Assembly: GCA_903826405.1 (NCBI GenBank)
Contig: CAIKEH010000010.1
Coordinates: 1 to 64,000 of the forward strand
Length of the DNA: 64,000 nucleotides
Direction of reading: 5' to 3'
Source: an uncultured bacterium
GTDB taxonomy: Bacteria; Bacteroidota; Bacteroidia; Chitinophagales; Chitinophagaceae
Positions within the stretch are counted from its first letter, which is position 1; the number at the start of each line of letters is the position of its first letter. Under the pieces are notes generated by a model, which was not told the DNA's origin, made no database searches, and was given only the letters and a program-made list of their open reading frames with translations. The translations under genes were made by a program, and so were the position numbers. Positions 44,944 to 53,747 of this stretch are shown piece after piece.

Positions 44944-45522
44944 ATGTCTAAATACTTAGTGGCAGGCCTTGGTAATATTGGTCCGGAATATCAACATACC
45001 CGGCATAATGTAGGTTTCGACGTTATTGATGCCTTCGTGATCAAACATGGAGGCAACTTTGTTTCCTCCAGGCTGGCTGATAAAGCAGAACTCAGGATCA
45101 AGGGCCGAACGGTCATCTGCATCAAGCCAACCACGTTCATGAATCTCAGTGGCAAAGCCGTGAAATATTGGATGGAAAAAGAAGGAATAGATCCTTCCCA
45201 ATTGCTGGTGGTGACCGATGACCTGGCGATCCCCTTAGAGCGTATCCGTCTCAAGCCGCAAGGAAGTGATGGTGGACATAATGGCCTGACCAGCATTCAG
45301 GAAAGCCTTGGAACAACATCATATCCCCGTTTGCGTTTTGGGATAGGAAGCCAGTATCCGAAGGGAATGCAGGTGGAATATGTACTGGGAAAGTGGTTTC
45401 CTGAACAGCGACAAATGGTGCTGGACAAGATCCTGAAATGCTCGGAAGTCATTGAGGACTTTGTATTTATGGGACTTGAAAGAGCCATGAACAAGGCAAA
45501 TAATTTGCAATTCGGGGAATGA
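44944..45522 (+). CDS. pth: peptidyl-tRNA hydrolase
   Basis: 192 residues. It recycles peptidyl-tRNA released from stalled ribosomes. Conserved residues are N11 (GLGNIG), catalytic H21 (TRHNVGFDVID), the PTTFMNLSG Asn, the Asp in VVTDDLAIPLERIRLK and the GSDGGHNGL loop. Full length, last gene of the prs group. Confidence 0.96.
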   Translation: MSKYLVAGLGNIGPEYQHTRHNVGFDVIDAFVIKHGGNFVSSRLADKAELRIKGRTVICIKPTTFMNLSGKAVKYWMEKEGIDPSQLLVVTDDLAIPLERIRLKPQGSDGGHNGLTSIQESLGTTSYPRLRFGIGSQYPKGMQVEYVLGKWFPEQRQMVLDKILKCSEVIEDFVFMGLERAMNKANNLQFGE

Positions 45523-45652
45523 TTTCTCGTAATCTTTGTATAATTTTATAAAGTTCGTTACCGAAATTCAAATCCGATTTTCCTGATAAAACTGATCTAT
45601 TTTAAACGCCATCGTTCAAACCTATGAACGTAATCTAAAAACCTTATTGAAT

Positions 45653-46264
45653 ATGAAGATCTTCTGCATAGGTCGGAACTATGCTGCTCATGCCAAGGAA
45701 TTGGGTAATGATGTGCCGGACGAACCCATCATTTTCATGAAACCCAAAAGTGCCCTGCTTCAGGCTCACACTCCCTTCTATTATCCGGAATTCACCAATG
45801 AACTTCATTATGAGTGCGAACTGGTCCTCAGGATCAGTAAGAATGGTAAATACATCCAAGAGAAGCATGCCGGTAAATACTATAATGGTATAACTGTAGG
45901 TATCGATTTCACTGCTCGGGACATCCAAGATGAACTCAAATCCAAAGGATTACCTTGGGAGAAAGCCAAAGCATGGGATAATTCTGCCGTCATCGGTAAG
46001 TGGAAAGACATCACACCGGAATTGAACAAGAAGGATATTAATTTCTCCATGTACAAGAACAAGGAGCTTGTCCAACAAGGTAATACGTCGAACATGCTCT
46101 TCAATTTCGACGCCATCATTGCTAATATCTCCAATTATTTCTCCTTGAATATCGGTGATCTGGTATTCACCGGTACACCTGCCGGAGTAGGAGAATGTGT
46201 CGTGAGCGACGAATTCGAAGGCTTCATAGAAGACGTCAGCATGTTCACGCTTGAGGTTAAATAA
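45653..46264 (+). CDS. fumarylacetoacetate-hydrolase-family protein
   Basis: 203 residues from ATG 45653. Single-domain FAH fold with the family markers CIGRNYAAHAKELG, PIIFMKPKSALL, the metal ligands in HYECELVLRI (two Glu) and GIDFTARDIQ (Asp), WDNSAVIGKW and LVFTGTPAGVG. Such single-domain members often act as acylpyruvate or oxaloacetate hydrolases/decarboxylases; the substrate here is not known. It stands alone between pth and the convergent Fnr-type regulator. Confidence 0.9.
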   Translation: MKIFCIGRNYAAHAKELGNDVPDEPIIFMKPKSALLQAHTPFYYPEFTNELHYECELVLRISKNGKYIQEKHAGKYYNGITVGIDFTARDIQDELKSKGLPWEKAKAWDNSAVIGKWKDITPELNKKDINFSMYKNKELVQQGNTSNMLFNFDAIIANISNYFSLNIGDLVFTGTPAGVGECVVSDEFEGFIEDVSMFTLEVK

Positions 46265-46476
46265 ATTTTTACCCCATTAAAGTTGACATGCACCCTTGGG
46301 AAAGATTGTTTCATGCTTTTCGTATATGAAATAGCATAGCCAGGGTAATGTTCTACCAGATCGGAAGTTTGCTTTCAACTACTTTTTCTACTTCCATATA
46401 ATGGACCTTAGGGAAAGTTCTCCCCATGACCAGAAGTTCAAAGTACTGTTTCAAGAGTAACGCTATTTTTTTGCTG

Positions 46477-47208
46477 TCAGTTGTGGACAGATACTGCCAG
46501 ATGCTCAATAACTCCTTCTGAAATGTCCCTGAGCCTTTCTACGTCCATTGTCTTGAAATGCTTTGCCCTGAACCTGATCACGTTTTCCAGAGTGAAATCG
46601 GCAAGTATTTTCGATACCTGTTCCTTGGTGGTCCCTGCGAGATCCGCCATCTCCTGTCTGTCGAGGTGCACACGTATGCCATTGCGTTCCGGATGATAAC
46701 GATAGATCTCTGCCAGATGAAGCAGTACGCCTGCCACTTTTTCCCTTACACTCAAGTGGGCCATCTGGAGCAGACGTTGCTCCGCGTTCTCCGTCTCAGC
46801 CTGGCAGTTATTCAGTAATTCCAGCATGATTTCCTTTGAAGGGCCAGTTATGGCTCGAAAATGATCAATGTCTATGTAACAAACACGACAATCTTCCACA
46901 GCTACGGCTGAATAGGGTTGCCGTTTGCTTCCGTTGATATTTCTGTAGCCCAGAGCATAACCCTGGCCTGCAAGTCGAAGGATGAAATTCCGATGATGCC
47001 GCCCCTGGAGTTCAAGTTTGACAATGCCGGCTTGGATGAAGTGCAAACCATGGATCTCTTCACCCTCGCCAAATATCTGCTCTCCTTTCTTGTATTCGAC
47101 AGCATGTTTGTAGGTGTTGAATGTCTGGGTCATCTCCGGTCCGAAGCTTTTCATAATCGTGCAGTTGTGTACTCTACAGGTCAGGCATTGTGGTGTGATT
47201 CGTGTCAT
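46477..47208 (-). CDS. Crp/Fnr-family regulator with N-terminal cysteine cluster
   Basis: 243 residues from ATG 47208. N-terminal cysteines C8, C11 and C16 (CLTCRVHNC) precede a cyclic-nucleotide-binding-like beta barrel (about 30-150) and a winged helix with RQEMADLAGTTKEQVSKIL as recognition region. The C-x2-C-x4-C cluster plus a further Cys pair in VEDCRVCYID suggests an Fe-S-based oxygen or NO sensor, as in Fnr (whose spacing is C-x2-C-x5-C). The frame is open to 47301, but those 31 residues are unlike the family. Targets are not evident. Confidence 0.85.
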   Translation of the reverse strand: MTRITPQCLTCRVHNCTIMKSFGPEMTQTFNTYKHAVEYKKGEQIFGEGEEIHGLHFIQAGIVKLELQGRHHRNFILRLAGQGYALGYRNINGSKRQPYSAVAVEDCRVCYIDIDHFRAITGPSKEIMLELLNNCQAETENAEQRLLQMAHLSVREKVAGVLLHLAEIYRYHPERNGIRVHLDRQEMADLAGTTKEQVSKILADFTLENVIRFRAKHFKTMDVERLRDISEGVIEHLAVSVHN

Positions 47209-47478
47209 CTGGTTTTTGTTTATAAGGTCTCCTATCTTATCAAAACACATGTATTGAAGAAAATAGGTATCGTGAAAATTTCCGTTGTAAAGATTTTGCA
47301 TAAACTCGCTCCATCGAATGATAAATGCCCGCTTGAAGACTGATTTTCATCAGTTACTCACAGGTCTACCTGAATTCAAGTAGAGGTCTCCAGCTCCAGT
47401 CACCTCACAGGGGTACTTTTTTTAGCCAGCCTTAACTTATTCGCCGACAGTCCATTAGGATAATTCTGGGCTTTCAAC

Positions 47479-47510
47479 TTTGTCTGAATCGAGCTAAATG
47501 TGTATTTTCG
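47479..47510 (+). promoter_or_regulatory. promoter of the tRNA gene
   Basis: TTTG (47479-47482), exactly 20 bp, then TATTTTCG (47503-47510), one mismatch from TAnnTTTG. The tRNA 5' end is 9 bp downstream, as expected for a stable RNA. Confidence 0.65.
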
Positions 47511-47519
47511 CCGCCCATC

Positions 47520-47593
47520 GGCGGGGTAGCTCAGGCGGTTAGAGCGTTGGATTCATAACCCAAAGGTCTCGGGTTCAACTCCCGATCCCGCTA
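47520..47593 (+). tRNA. tRNA-Met (CAT anticodon)
   Basis: 74-nt cloverleaf. The acceptor stem GGCGGGG pairs with TCCCGCT (G-T pairs at both ends), the D arm is GCTC/GAGC, the anticodon loop is TTCATAA (anticodon CAT at 47554-47556), and the T arm is TCGGG-TTCAACT-CCCGA. CCA is not encoded. The anticodon stem has an A-C mismatch next to the loop and lacks the three G-C pairs of initiator tRNA, so it reads as an elongator; a tRNA-Ile with lysidine-modified CAT cannot be excluded. Confidence 0.93.
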
Positions 47594-47599
47594 CATAGG

Positions 47600-47639
47600 G
47601 GGGATATTTCAGGTTCAACCTGATTTATCCCCTTTTTTT
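47600..47639 (+). terminator. terminator after the tRNA
   Basis: GGGGATA (47600-47606) pairs with TATCCCC (47626-47632), with an inner TCAGGT/ACCTGA stem, followed by seven T. Confidence 0.85.
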
Positions 47640-47641
47640 AC

Positions 47642-47764
47642 CTCGAAAGCCTGTATCCCAACTATTCAATCTCTCCTCAGTTGGTATCGCCTGTATTAAT
47701 TTGGGATATCACCAGAGAAGAACTGAATGACCTTTATAATGAACAGGGTTTGTTCACGTATTAG
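47642..47764 (+). pseudogene. possible C-terminal remnant of an unknown gene
   Basis: Forty open codons ending in TAG at 47762-47764 without any start codon. The C-terminal reading LIWDITREELNDLYNEQGLF looks protein-like (charged amphipathic helix) rather than random, and lies directly between the tRNA terminator and the acetyltransferase. It may be what is left of a gene cut off at its 5' end. It could equally be a chance frame. Confidence 0.2.
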
Positions 47765-47784
47765 ACTTTAACTATATACCCATC

Positions 47785-48291
47785 ATGGAGATACTAAATA
47801 GTTCAATTGAAGAGTTGGATTTCATACTTGACCTGTACAAGTCCGCAACTGAATACCAAAAAGAAAGATTCATCAGTCATTGGCCGGAGTTTGACAGTGG
47901 GATGGTTATGAATGAGATTTTAGAAAACCGACAATGGAAAATGATAATTGATGGAGAGGTTGTGTGTATCTGGGCTACTACTTTTTCGGACCCCTTGATT
48001 TGGGAAGACAAGAACTTGGACCCTTCAGTTTATATTCATAGGATAACCACTAATCCTAATTTTAGAGGCAGGGGATTGGTGAAAAAAATTATAGAGTGGT
48101 CTAAAATTTACGCGACACAAAATAGTAAGAAGTTTGTCCGAATGGACACGGTAGGAGAGAACCATAAACTAATAGAACACTATACTGGTTGTGGGTTTGA
48201 GTTCTTGGGTCTCTTTCAATTGACGAATACAGGTGGACTCCCACATCATTACCATAACGCAGTGGTCAGTTTATTTGAGTTGAAGGTATAA
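47785..48291 (+). CDS. GNAT-family N-acetyltransferase, AT-rich
   Basis: 168 residues. GNAT core with WKMIIDGEVVCIWATTFSD strands, VYIHRITTNPNFRGRGLVKK (acetyl-CoA loop RGRGLV) and the C-terminal EHYTGCGFEFLGLF. Substrate unknown. Base composition is clearly more AT-rich than that of the surrounding genes (many AAA, TTT, ATA and TTA codons), and it lies just downstream of a tRNA gene, both consistent with recent acquisition. Confidence 0.85.
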   Translation: MEILNSSIEELDFILDLYKSATEYQKERFISHWPEFDSGMVMNEILENRQWKMIIDGEVVCIWATTFSDPLIWEDKNLDPSVYIHRITTNPNFRGRGLVKKIIEWSKIYATQNSKKFVRMDTVGENHKLIEHYTGCGFEFLGLFQLTNTGGLPHHYHNAVVSLFELKV

Positions 48292-48862
48292 TTCTGGATA
48301 CTGTAACACAAGGCCGTTTAATTCCAGCTCAGATGTAATCTTTTATAAATTAAAAAGGTCATGTAATATCCTGTTTGATAATATAATGACAAATCCGGTA
48401 AAAGGTCCATGTCATACGCCTTTTACCGTCGCCAAACTATTCCAAGGAACTTTATCGTTGGCCGTAAAAAATCTCATTGATGTACTTCAATTGAGGGGTC
48501 TATTGGAATGAACATCGATTGTGATATTTTCTGCATTCAATACTTCAATGGCCACATGACATGGAAATACCCCACAACAGGGATGATGCGGGGTTTGTAC
48601 AAAACGGCCTACTTGAAAAAAAACTACACTGTTAAATTAAAACTTATAGAATAGTTGCCAAGGCAAAGTATTGCCCTCAACTGTAAGTTAGCTTACTCGT
48701 AGCACTTGTTAATGCGGATTCAATCCCATTCATAATGTTGTATTGATCATCGTTCACAAATGATTTTATAATATGGTGTGATAGATATCATGATGTATGT
48801 CATTTATTTGGATCTGCTTGAAGGTTAACTTCAGTGCTTTCTTCACTAATAAATCATGAATC
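48292..48862. other. 571-bp AT-rich stretch without a gene
   Basis: No open frame of convincing length on either strand, no hairpin with T-tract and no repeat of the tRNA 3' end was seen. It continues the AT-rich composition of the acetyltransferase gene. The promoter of the gene at 48863 presumably lies at its right end (TAACTTCA at about 48825 is a poor -7 box). Confidence 0.4.
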
Positions 48863-49192
48863 ATGAAAAAATTGATCGTTGCATTCTATCTCATTTTGGC
48901 TGCTGCTGCCCCAGCATTCGCTCAGAAGCCGCCTCAGGAAAAAAAGACTACCATTCAACCCGAGACGATCAAGATCTCTGAATGTTGTATTATGAAGGGT
49001 GGCAAGATGTATCATTATATGAATGGAAAGGATATGCTTGTTGTAAAGGATATGGACATGAATGGCATGAAGGTGTCAGCGGATGGGAGTTGCACCATGA
49101 AAAATGGTAAGACCATGAAGTTGAAGGAGGGGGAGTGTTGTGATAATGCCGGGAATATTCACAAGGACTGCGCGAAGCTATTGAAGAAGTGA
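48863..49192 (+). CDS. small exported Met/Cys/Lys-rich protein (DUF6799-like)
   Basis: 109 residues. Signal peptide LIVAFYLILAAAAPAFAQ. The mature part is made of short Met-Lys-Gly repeats (CCIMKGGKMYHYMNGKDM, SCTMKNGKTMKLKEGECC) of the DUF6799 type, with two CC pairs and two more Cys. Such Met/Cys-rich periplasmic proteins could bind metal ions such as copper, but this is inference; no characterised homologue is known to me. Monocistronic. Confidence 0.7.
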   Translation: MKKLIVAFYLILAAAAPAFAQKPPQEKKTTIQPETIKISECCIMKGGKMYHYMNGKDMLVVKDMDMNGMKVSADGSCTMKNGKTMKLKEGECCDNAGNIHKDCAKLLKK

Positions 49193-49385
49193 AATTCTAA
49201 CATTGCAGTTGAATATTTCAAGACAGAGGCTTCCCGTTGATGGTATCTTTCCATTCAATGGAATCTTCAATTGGCGAAACAGGACACCATTCCGGCAGAA
49301 ATATGCTGAATGATGATCTATCTATGTGTCGCCAAATGAATGGTGGCAAAGGGAGCCAGTGCATATAAGCTTAGAGATGATGTAA

Positions 49386-49841
49386 TCAGGATCTATCAGA
49401 TTCCATTTTCGCAAGTGCGCGGGTGACGATCTCCAGGTCCATGATACCTCTGAAACCACTAAATGCAATGGATAAGCGTGTGCCGTCTTTAAGTTGCACT
49501 GGTTGCCCTCCCTGCCAGCCGATGAAGTCCGGCCTTCTGATTCCGAAAGGTTTGTCGTCTATCTGACCGCTGTATACCCCTTTTTCGAAATCCTCCGTTG
49601 GGTATCCAGTAATGTGCACCTGACTTGCCTTGACCCAAGCTATTCGGAAACATTCCCTTGCTTGTATGAGTTCTGTGCCGAACATCTTGCCGTGTACATT
49701 TCCTCCCTGATCTATGATGCACATCGCACTTCCACCCTTTGAGCGTATCCGGTCCTCCTCGTTTTCAAGGTAGGAGGGTATCATTTTCTCCACTTCCCTG
49801 ATCAATTGTTGGATCTTATCCAGTAGATTTCTTTCTTCCAT
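49386..49841 (-). CDS. GlcG/HbpS-family heme-binding-like protein
   Basis: 151 residues. After a coiled helix (LLDKIQQLIREVEKMIPSYL) comes the GlcG/HbpS fold (PF03928-like): AMCIIDQGGNVHGKMF, ARECFRIAWVKASQVHITG, and GGQPVQLKDGTRLSIAFSGF, quoted as GGQPVQLKDG. The family includes heme-binding and glycolate-locus proteins, but most members are uncharacterised. No signal peptide. It stands alone; the 256 bp upstream of it hold nothing recognisable. Confidence 0.75.
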   Translation of the reverse strand: MEERNLLDKIQQLIREVEKMIPSYLENEEDRIRSKGGSAMCIIDQGGNVHGKMFGTELIQARECFRIAWVKASQVHITGYPTEDFEKGVYSGQIDDKPFGIRRPDFIGWQGGQPVQLKDGTRLSIAFSGFRGIMDLEIVTRALAKMESDRS

Positions 49842-50098
49842 GATGCAGTTTTAAGCAATTTACGGATACAGATTCTCATCTTCAACAATTATGATTCGGG
49901 TCCTGGCTTTAATGAAGACTGTTTTTCCTGAACCGATCCGGAATGTTAAAAGTGGAAAACGTGCAATGCGATTTCGGTTCCTCAGATCATTCTGCAAAGA
50001 CATTTCAAAGTATGGCTTGATATCTAAATTAATTGTTTCCAGCGTGAATTCTAATCAGTACAAATCTTCTGTTCCTGACCGGGAGCACATTCACTGTA

Positions 50099-53000
50099 TC
50101 ATTTGAGTACCGATCCGGTTCCGGGATAATTTTCCTCACCTCGAAAATAGGACCAGAGTATTTGATTAAGAAGATCATCAGGAGCAGCATCCACTTCTTC
50201 GAATATTTCGTTGGATAGGAGCGCCATTTTACGAGCTTTGCCTTCCAGTCTGCTTATCGGAACATTCAATTTGCCCAGTTTCACCTGGTTGGGTATCATA
50301 TCATAGCGGTTTGGTTTTGGAAGCTTCGAAAAACATTCATACATGGGTCTTGCTGTTCCATCCATGAGATTCATGGGAGGGAGGCCGAGGATCAATTCAA
50401 GGGACCTGAGCATGGAGACCTGACTATACCGTTCCTTGATGAGCCCCCCTTTGCTGAATGGACTGATCACCAGCCCAAGTGTTCTAAATGGTGATATATG
50501 GTCCCATCCACTTTGTGAATCATCTTGCGTGATGAAGATAATGGTGGAATCCCAATATCGGCTATGCGTGATCTTGTCGACTATTCTGCCCACGGCAAGG
50601 TCGTTGTCGGCGACCATGGATTCGGGTACAGGGAATACAGGTGAAGTACCAGCCGAGTGATCTGCTGGTAAGGATAGTACCAAGAGTTCGGGGAGGTTAC
50701 CCTCTTTTTCAAAGCTGTTCCAATCCCTGATGAAAATATCTGCCCTTTGCTGGTCGCTGAAAGATAGGTTGTCACAGTCGGGGTAATCGGGGGATATGAT
50801 GGGGCGGAGTCGGGCGATCGTGGTGACATTATGCCAATTGGGTATCTGGCCTGATTCCCGGAATGCATAAAGTTCCTTCCATCCTTTCCGGTCGTCGTAG
50901 ATCGTTTTACAAGCTTCGCCGTAAACCTTGACCCGCAGGCCATGATCCAGAGCATGGTTCCAGATGAAGCCACTCTTGTTGTAGACAAGGGCATCTTCCT
51001 GACGGTGGGGGTAACTCCTGAACCAAGCCCTTACGTTCTTTTCCACATAATCGGATACCATTCCTGCGTCCGTCCACTGATGTCCTTCGGCTGAAGATTT
51101 TCCTGAAGCGAAATAATGATCCATGATCCCGTATCTGGCGGCAAGCGCATGAAGATTAGGGGTCACATTCTTCCCAAAAACACAGAGTGAACTGTCTCCT
51201 TCGCCCTTTTCCAGATCTCCGTACACCTGATCATATGTTTTATTCTCTTTAATGATGTAGATGACGTGTTTGAAAACGGAGGGTTCGCCAGTCCTTTCGG
51301 GCAGAGGAACGGGCTTGGCATTTTTCCTTGGTGGAAGAGAACTTGCAATGATCCTTTCCGTCATATTATAGCGGAACACATCCTTGGAAACGGAATCAAG
51401 TTGCTTGCTGTCCGGGTAGGGAATGATGCTGATGGAGGCGATCTGCCGATGGATCTGTGAAGCATGCCTGACAGGATCGAACACTTCAGCTCCTCGGGAT
51501 TCCAGATTGGTGACCAGGACATCCTTGTCTGCCAATGCAATTCCTCCAGGATAAGCTTCCGTAGGATAGTGCCCCAGAATTTTTGAAGCACCCTTACCAT
51601 TCAAGGAGGCTTTTTCGCCAAGGGTGATGAAATCTAAGGCGTTATCAAGACCGTTCGCGACGATCAGCGTGGCTCCTTCATGGGCAAGTGCAAGTGCATT
51701 AGGCGTACTGCCTTGCAGTTTACTCCATTCATGAAAAGCTCCAGTAGGAATGATCTCTGCAACAATATTATTTCGGCTATCGATCACATATACCTCATCA
51801 CTCGAGCCACAAGCAACATATATATGATCACTGTTAGGTGATGCCACGATGGCATTGGGATGCAAGCCAGTTTTTATGGAGTCCAGATGCCGACCGGTAA
51901 CTGCATCGAGCACGAGCACATTGCCACCCGCCACAGCTCCTGTTATCGGATCTGTATACGTTTTGCCCCATGGAACACCGGCGAATTCCTGCGTAGTGTC
52001 CGTGACCTGTTCACCTGCCCAGTCCGTCACGTAAAGTTTACCTTTTTGGAGACAGATACCATAAGGGGCTACCCCCGTAGTGGTTTTCCAGATCAAATTG
52101 CGGTCTGCCCAGCTGTATTTTCTGACTTCATCATTTCCATTGATAACAGCGTAGAGGACTGGAGCTCCTTCTTCCTCAGAGGTGCATATCTGGTTTACGA
52201 TGGCATTCGTTGCGTCGTCGTTTTCCTTGACCGGTATGATGGATATGTTGCTGAATCCCGAATCCCATGCAGCGACCATGATACCGGACGTATGTCCATC
52301 CTGTGCTGCAGCACCCCATATGATCCATTCCCTACCCTTGTCGAACAGTGTAGTGATGCCGGAATAGGTGCTCATGAGATCTTTGAAACGTGGGTCTGAC
52401 CGGAATGACCAACTCTTCAGGATCTTCTTTCCTTTTATATCCAAAGCGGAAACGCCGTATCTGTCTTCCACGAAGGCGAGCTGCCCTGATCGGGAAATGC
52501 AGATGTCCAGTGCGTGGTTCTCGACTTTGGGATCACCATAGCGGATAACGGTACCACCCGATCGAAATGACCGGTCATAAGGCATGATCCCTGCTTCCGG
52601 ACTTCCTTTTCGAATATGGTCGGTAATCTCTTCGATCTTGTCTGAGTTGATCAGATCGATACCTAAAGAATCCTGCGTCTCCCAGGAGGGTGGTGTATCC
52701 GGAATTGCCCAAAATCGGATGGGTTTGTTTCGTGCGTGAGCCCTGCTGACCAAGGCAGATAGGGTATCCCGATCCGCCTTGCTGATCATTTCCATACCAT
52801 TCCACTTGCTGTAACTGGAAAAGTCGTCCCCGATCTGGCCGATCCTTTTCCATTGGTCAGGAGTGAATTTTTCAGTGGACCGACCTTCAAAAAGGATGAA
52901 GTCAGGATAGTTCCTGAATGCTGTAGGGGAGGGTCTGTTACCCGTAATGAGGATCTTCAGTTCAGGATCGGAGGTAAGCAAAGTATGATCTTTGAGCAGA

Positions 53001-53389
53001 AGTACAAGTGCATTCAATGTAGGAACCGCTTCGCTCTTGATATCAAATACAAGCTGCAACTTTTCTGTATTCCCCGGATATGGGTGGCCATGGAAAAGGT
53101 GGAGGTATTCCTCAAGCGGATTCAGGTAAAGGCTGGATAATGTACGTGCACTGTCCAGGTCTTTTTTGTTGCCCTGTCCTACCAGTATCTTCCCATTGAC
53201 GAGATAAATGTCCGCCTCCATAGAGCCTACCTGCTCCGTCCAAGCGGTTTGGAAGGGATATTGCTGCTCCTGATCATTATGAGCATGCACCCGATATGTG
53301 GTCAAAGGTTTTTTCTGTGAGTATAGTTGTGAAGGAAGGTTGAAAGCCAACCCAAATGACATGAATAAAAGGAGTTTTCTCATTCTCAT
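50099..53389 (-). CDS. exported fusion: glycerophosphodiesterase/PI-PLC-like domain, YVTN propeller, PF04185-type phosphoesterase
   Basis: 1096 residues. Signal peptide (KLLLFMSFGLAFNLPSQLYS). Residues about 30-265 are a TIM-barrel phosphodiesterase-like domain (YRVHAHNDQEQQYPFQTA, VGSMEADIYLVNGKILVG, LQLVFDIKSEAV). Residues about 285-690 form a seven-bladed-type YVTN propeller (YVACGSSDEVYVIDSRNNIV, GATLIVANGLDNALDFI). Residues about 700-1080 are a phosphoesterase of the phospholipase-C/acid-phosphatase AcpA type: VIYIIKENKTYDQVYGD metal loop, SAEGHQWTDAG, ITQDDSQSGWDHISPFR (partly quoted). Such propeller-phosphoesterase fusions are known in Bacteroidota; the extra N-terminal diesterase makes a two-enzyme protein that may strip phosphate from phospholipid head groups. 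No T9SS tail is seen. Confidence 0.8.
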   Translation of the reverse strand: MRMRKLLLFMSFGLAFNLPSQLYSQKKPLTTYRVHAHNDQEQQYPFQTAWTEQVGSMEADIYLVNGKILVGQGNKKDLDSARTLSSLYLNPLEEYLHLFHGHPYPGNTEKLQLVFDIKSEAVPTLNALVLLLKDHTLLTSDPELKILITGNRPSPTAFRNYPDFILFEGRSTEKFTPDQWKRIGQIGDDFSSYSKWNGMEMISKADRDTLSALVSRAHARNKPIRFWAIPDTPPSWETQDSLGIDLINSDKIEEITDHIRKGSPEAGIMPYDRSFRSGGTVIRYGDPKVENHALDICISRSGQLAFVEDRYGVSALDIKGKKILKSWSFRSDPRFKDLMSTYSGITTLFDKGREWIIWGAAAQDGHTSGIMVAAWDSGFSNISIIPVKENDDATNAIVNQICTSEEEGAPVLYAVINGNDEVRKYSWADRNLIWKTTTGVAPYGICLQKGKLYVTDWAGEQVTDTTQEFAGVPWGKTYTDPITGAVAGGNVLVLDAVTGRHLDSIKTGLHPNAIVASPNSDHIYVACGSSDEVYVIDSRNNIVAEIIPTGAFHEWSKLQGSTPNALALAHEGATLIVANGLDNALDFITLGEKASLNGKGASKILGHYPTEAYPGGIALADKDVLVTNLESRGAEVFDPVRHASQIHRQIASISIIPYPDSKQLDSVSKDVFRYNMTERIIASSLPPRKNAKPVPLPERTGEPSVFKHVIYIIKENKTYDQVYGDLEKGEGDSSLCVFGKNVTPNLHALAARYGIMDHYFASGKSSAEGHQWTDAGMVSDYVEKNVRAWFRSYPHRQEDALVYNKSGFIWNHALDHGLRVKVYGEACKTIYDDRKGWKELYAFRESGQIPNWHNVTTIARLRPIISPDYPDCDNLSFSDQQRADIFIRDWNSFEKEGNLPELLVLSLPADHSAGTSPVFPVPESMVADNDLAVGRIVDKITHSRYWDSTIIFITQDDSQSGWDHISPFRTLGLVISPFSKGGLIKERYSQVSMLRSLELILGLPPMNLMDGTARPMYECFSKLPKPNRYDMIPNQVKLGKLNVPISRLEGKARKMALLSNEIFEEVDAAPDDLLNQILWSYFRGEENYPGTGSVLK

Positions 53390-53747
53390 ACTTGGTCGGC
53401 TTTAGGGGGGCGGGTTGACCTTCAACCTTTAGTGGTTTGTTTCAATCAAAAAGGTAGTTCAATCTTTCGTTAGATCCAGGTCAATAAACTTGTTGCCCCA
53501 AATGCAAATTAAAGGTATTGATGATTGGCCAAGAAATCAGGGCGTATTAGGTTGCTGGGCAAATCCATTTTACACATTTTTGAAGTATCTAATATAATGA
53601 TTATTTAAAAGCATCTTGTCGTCGATTTCTTTTAGGGTTTTATTTCAGAGATTGACATTGAAAAATTTCATTTAAATGAGTCGGTACCCATCTTTATTCT
53701 TTTTGAAGAAGGGAAAATCATGTTTCCTTTGCAGCAATTCACTTTGA
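53390..53747. other. 358-bp intergenic stretch
   Basis: AT-rich, with no open frame, hairpin or clear promoter that I can support; it must contain the promoter of the minus-strand gene ending the block at 53389. Confidence 0.4.

Noticed and set aside
47593-48862. integrative element with att sites at the tRNA
   Set aside because: No integrase and no second copy of the tRNA 3' end were found; only an AT-rich patch can be supported.
49891-50106. 71-residue ORF upstream of the phosphoesterase fusion end
   Set aside because: No motif, signal or start context; it overlaps the end of the neighbouring gene and looks like a chance frame.
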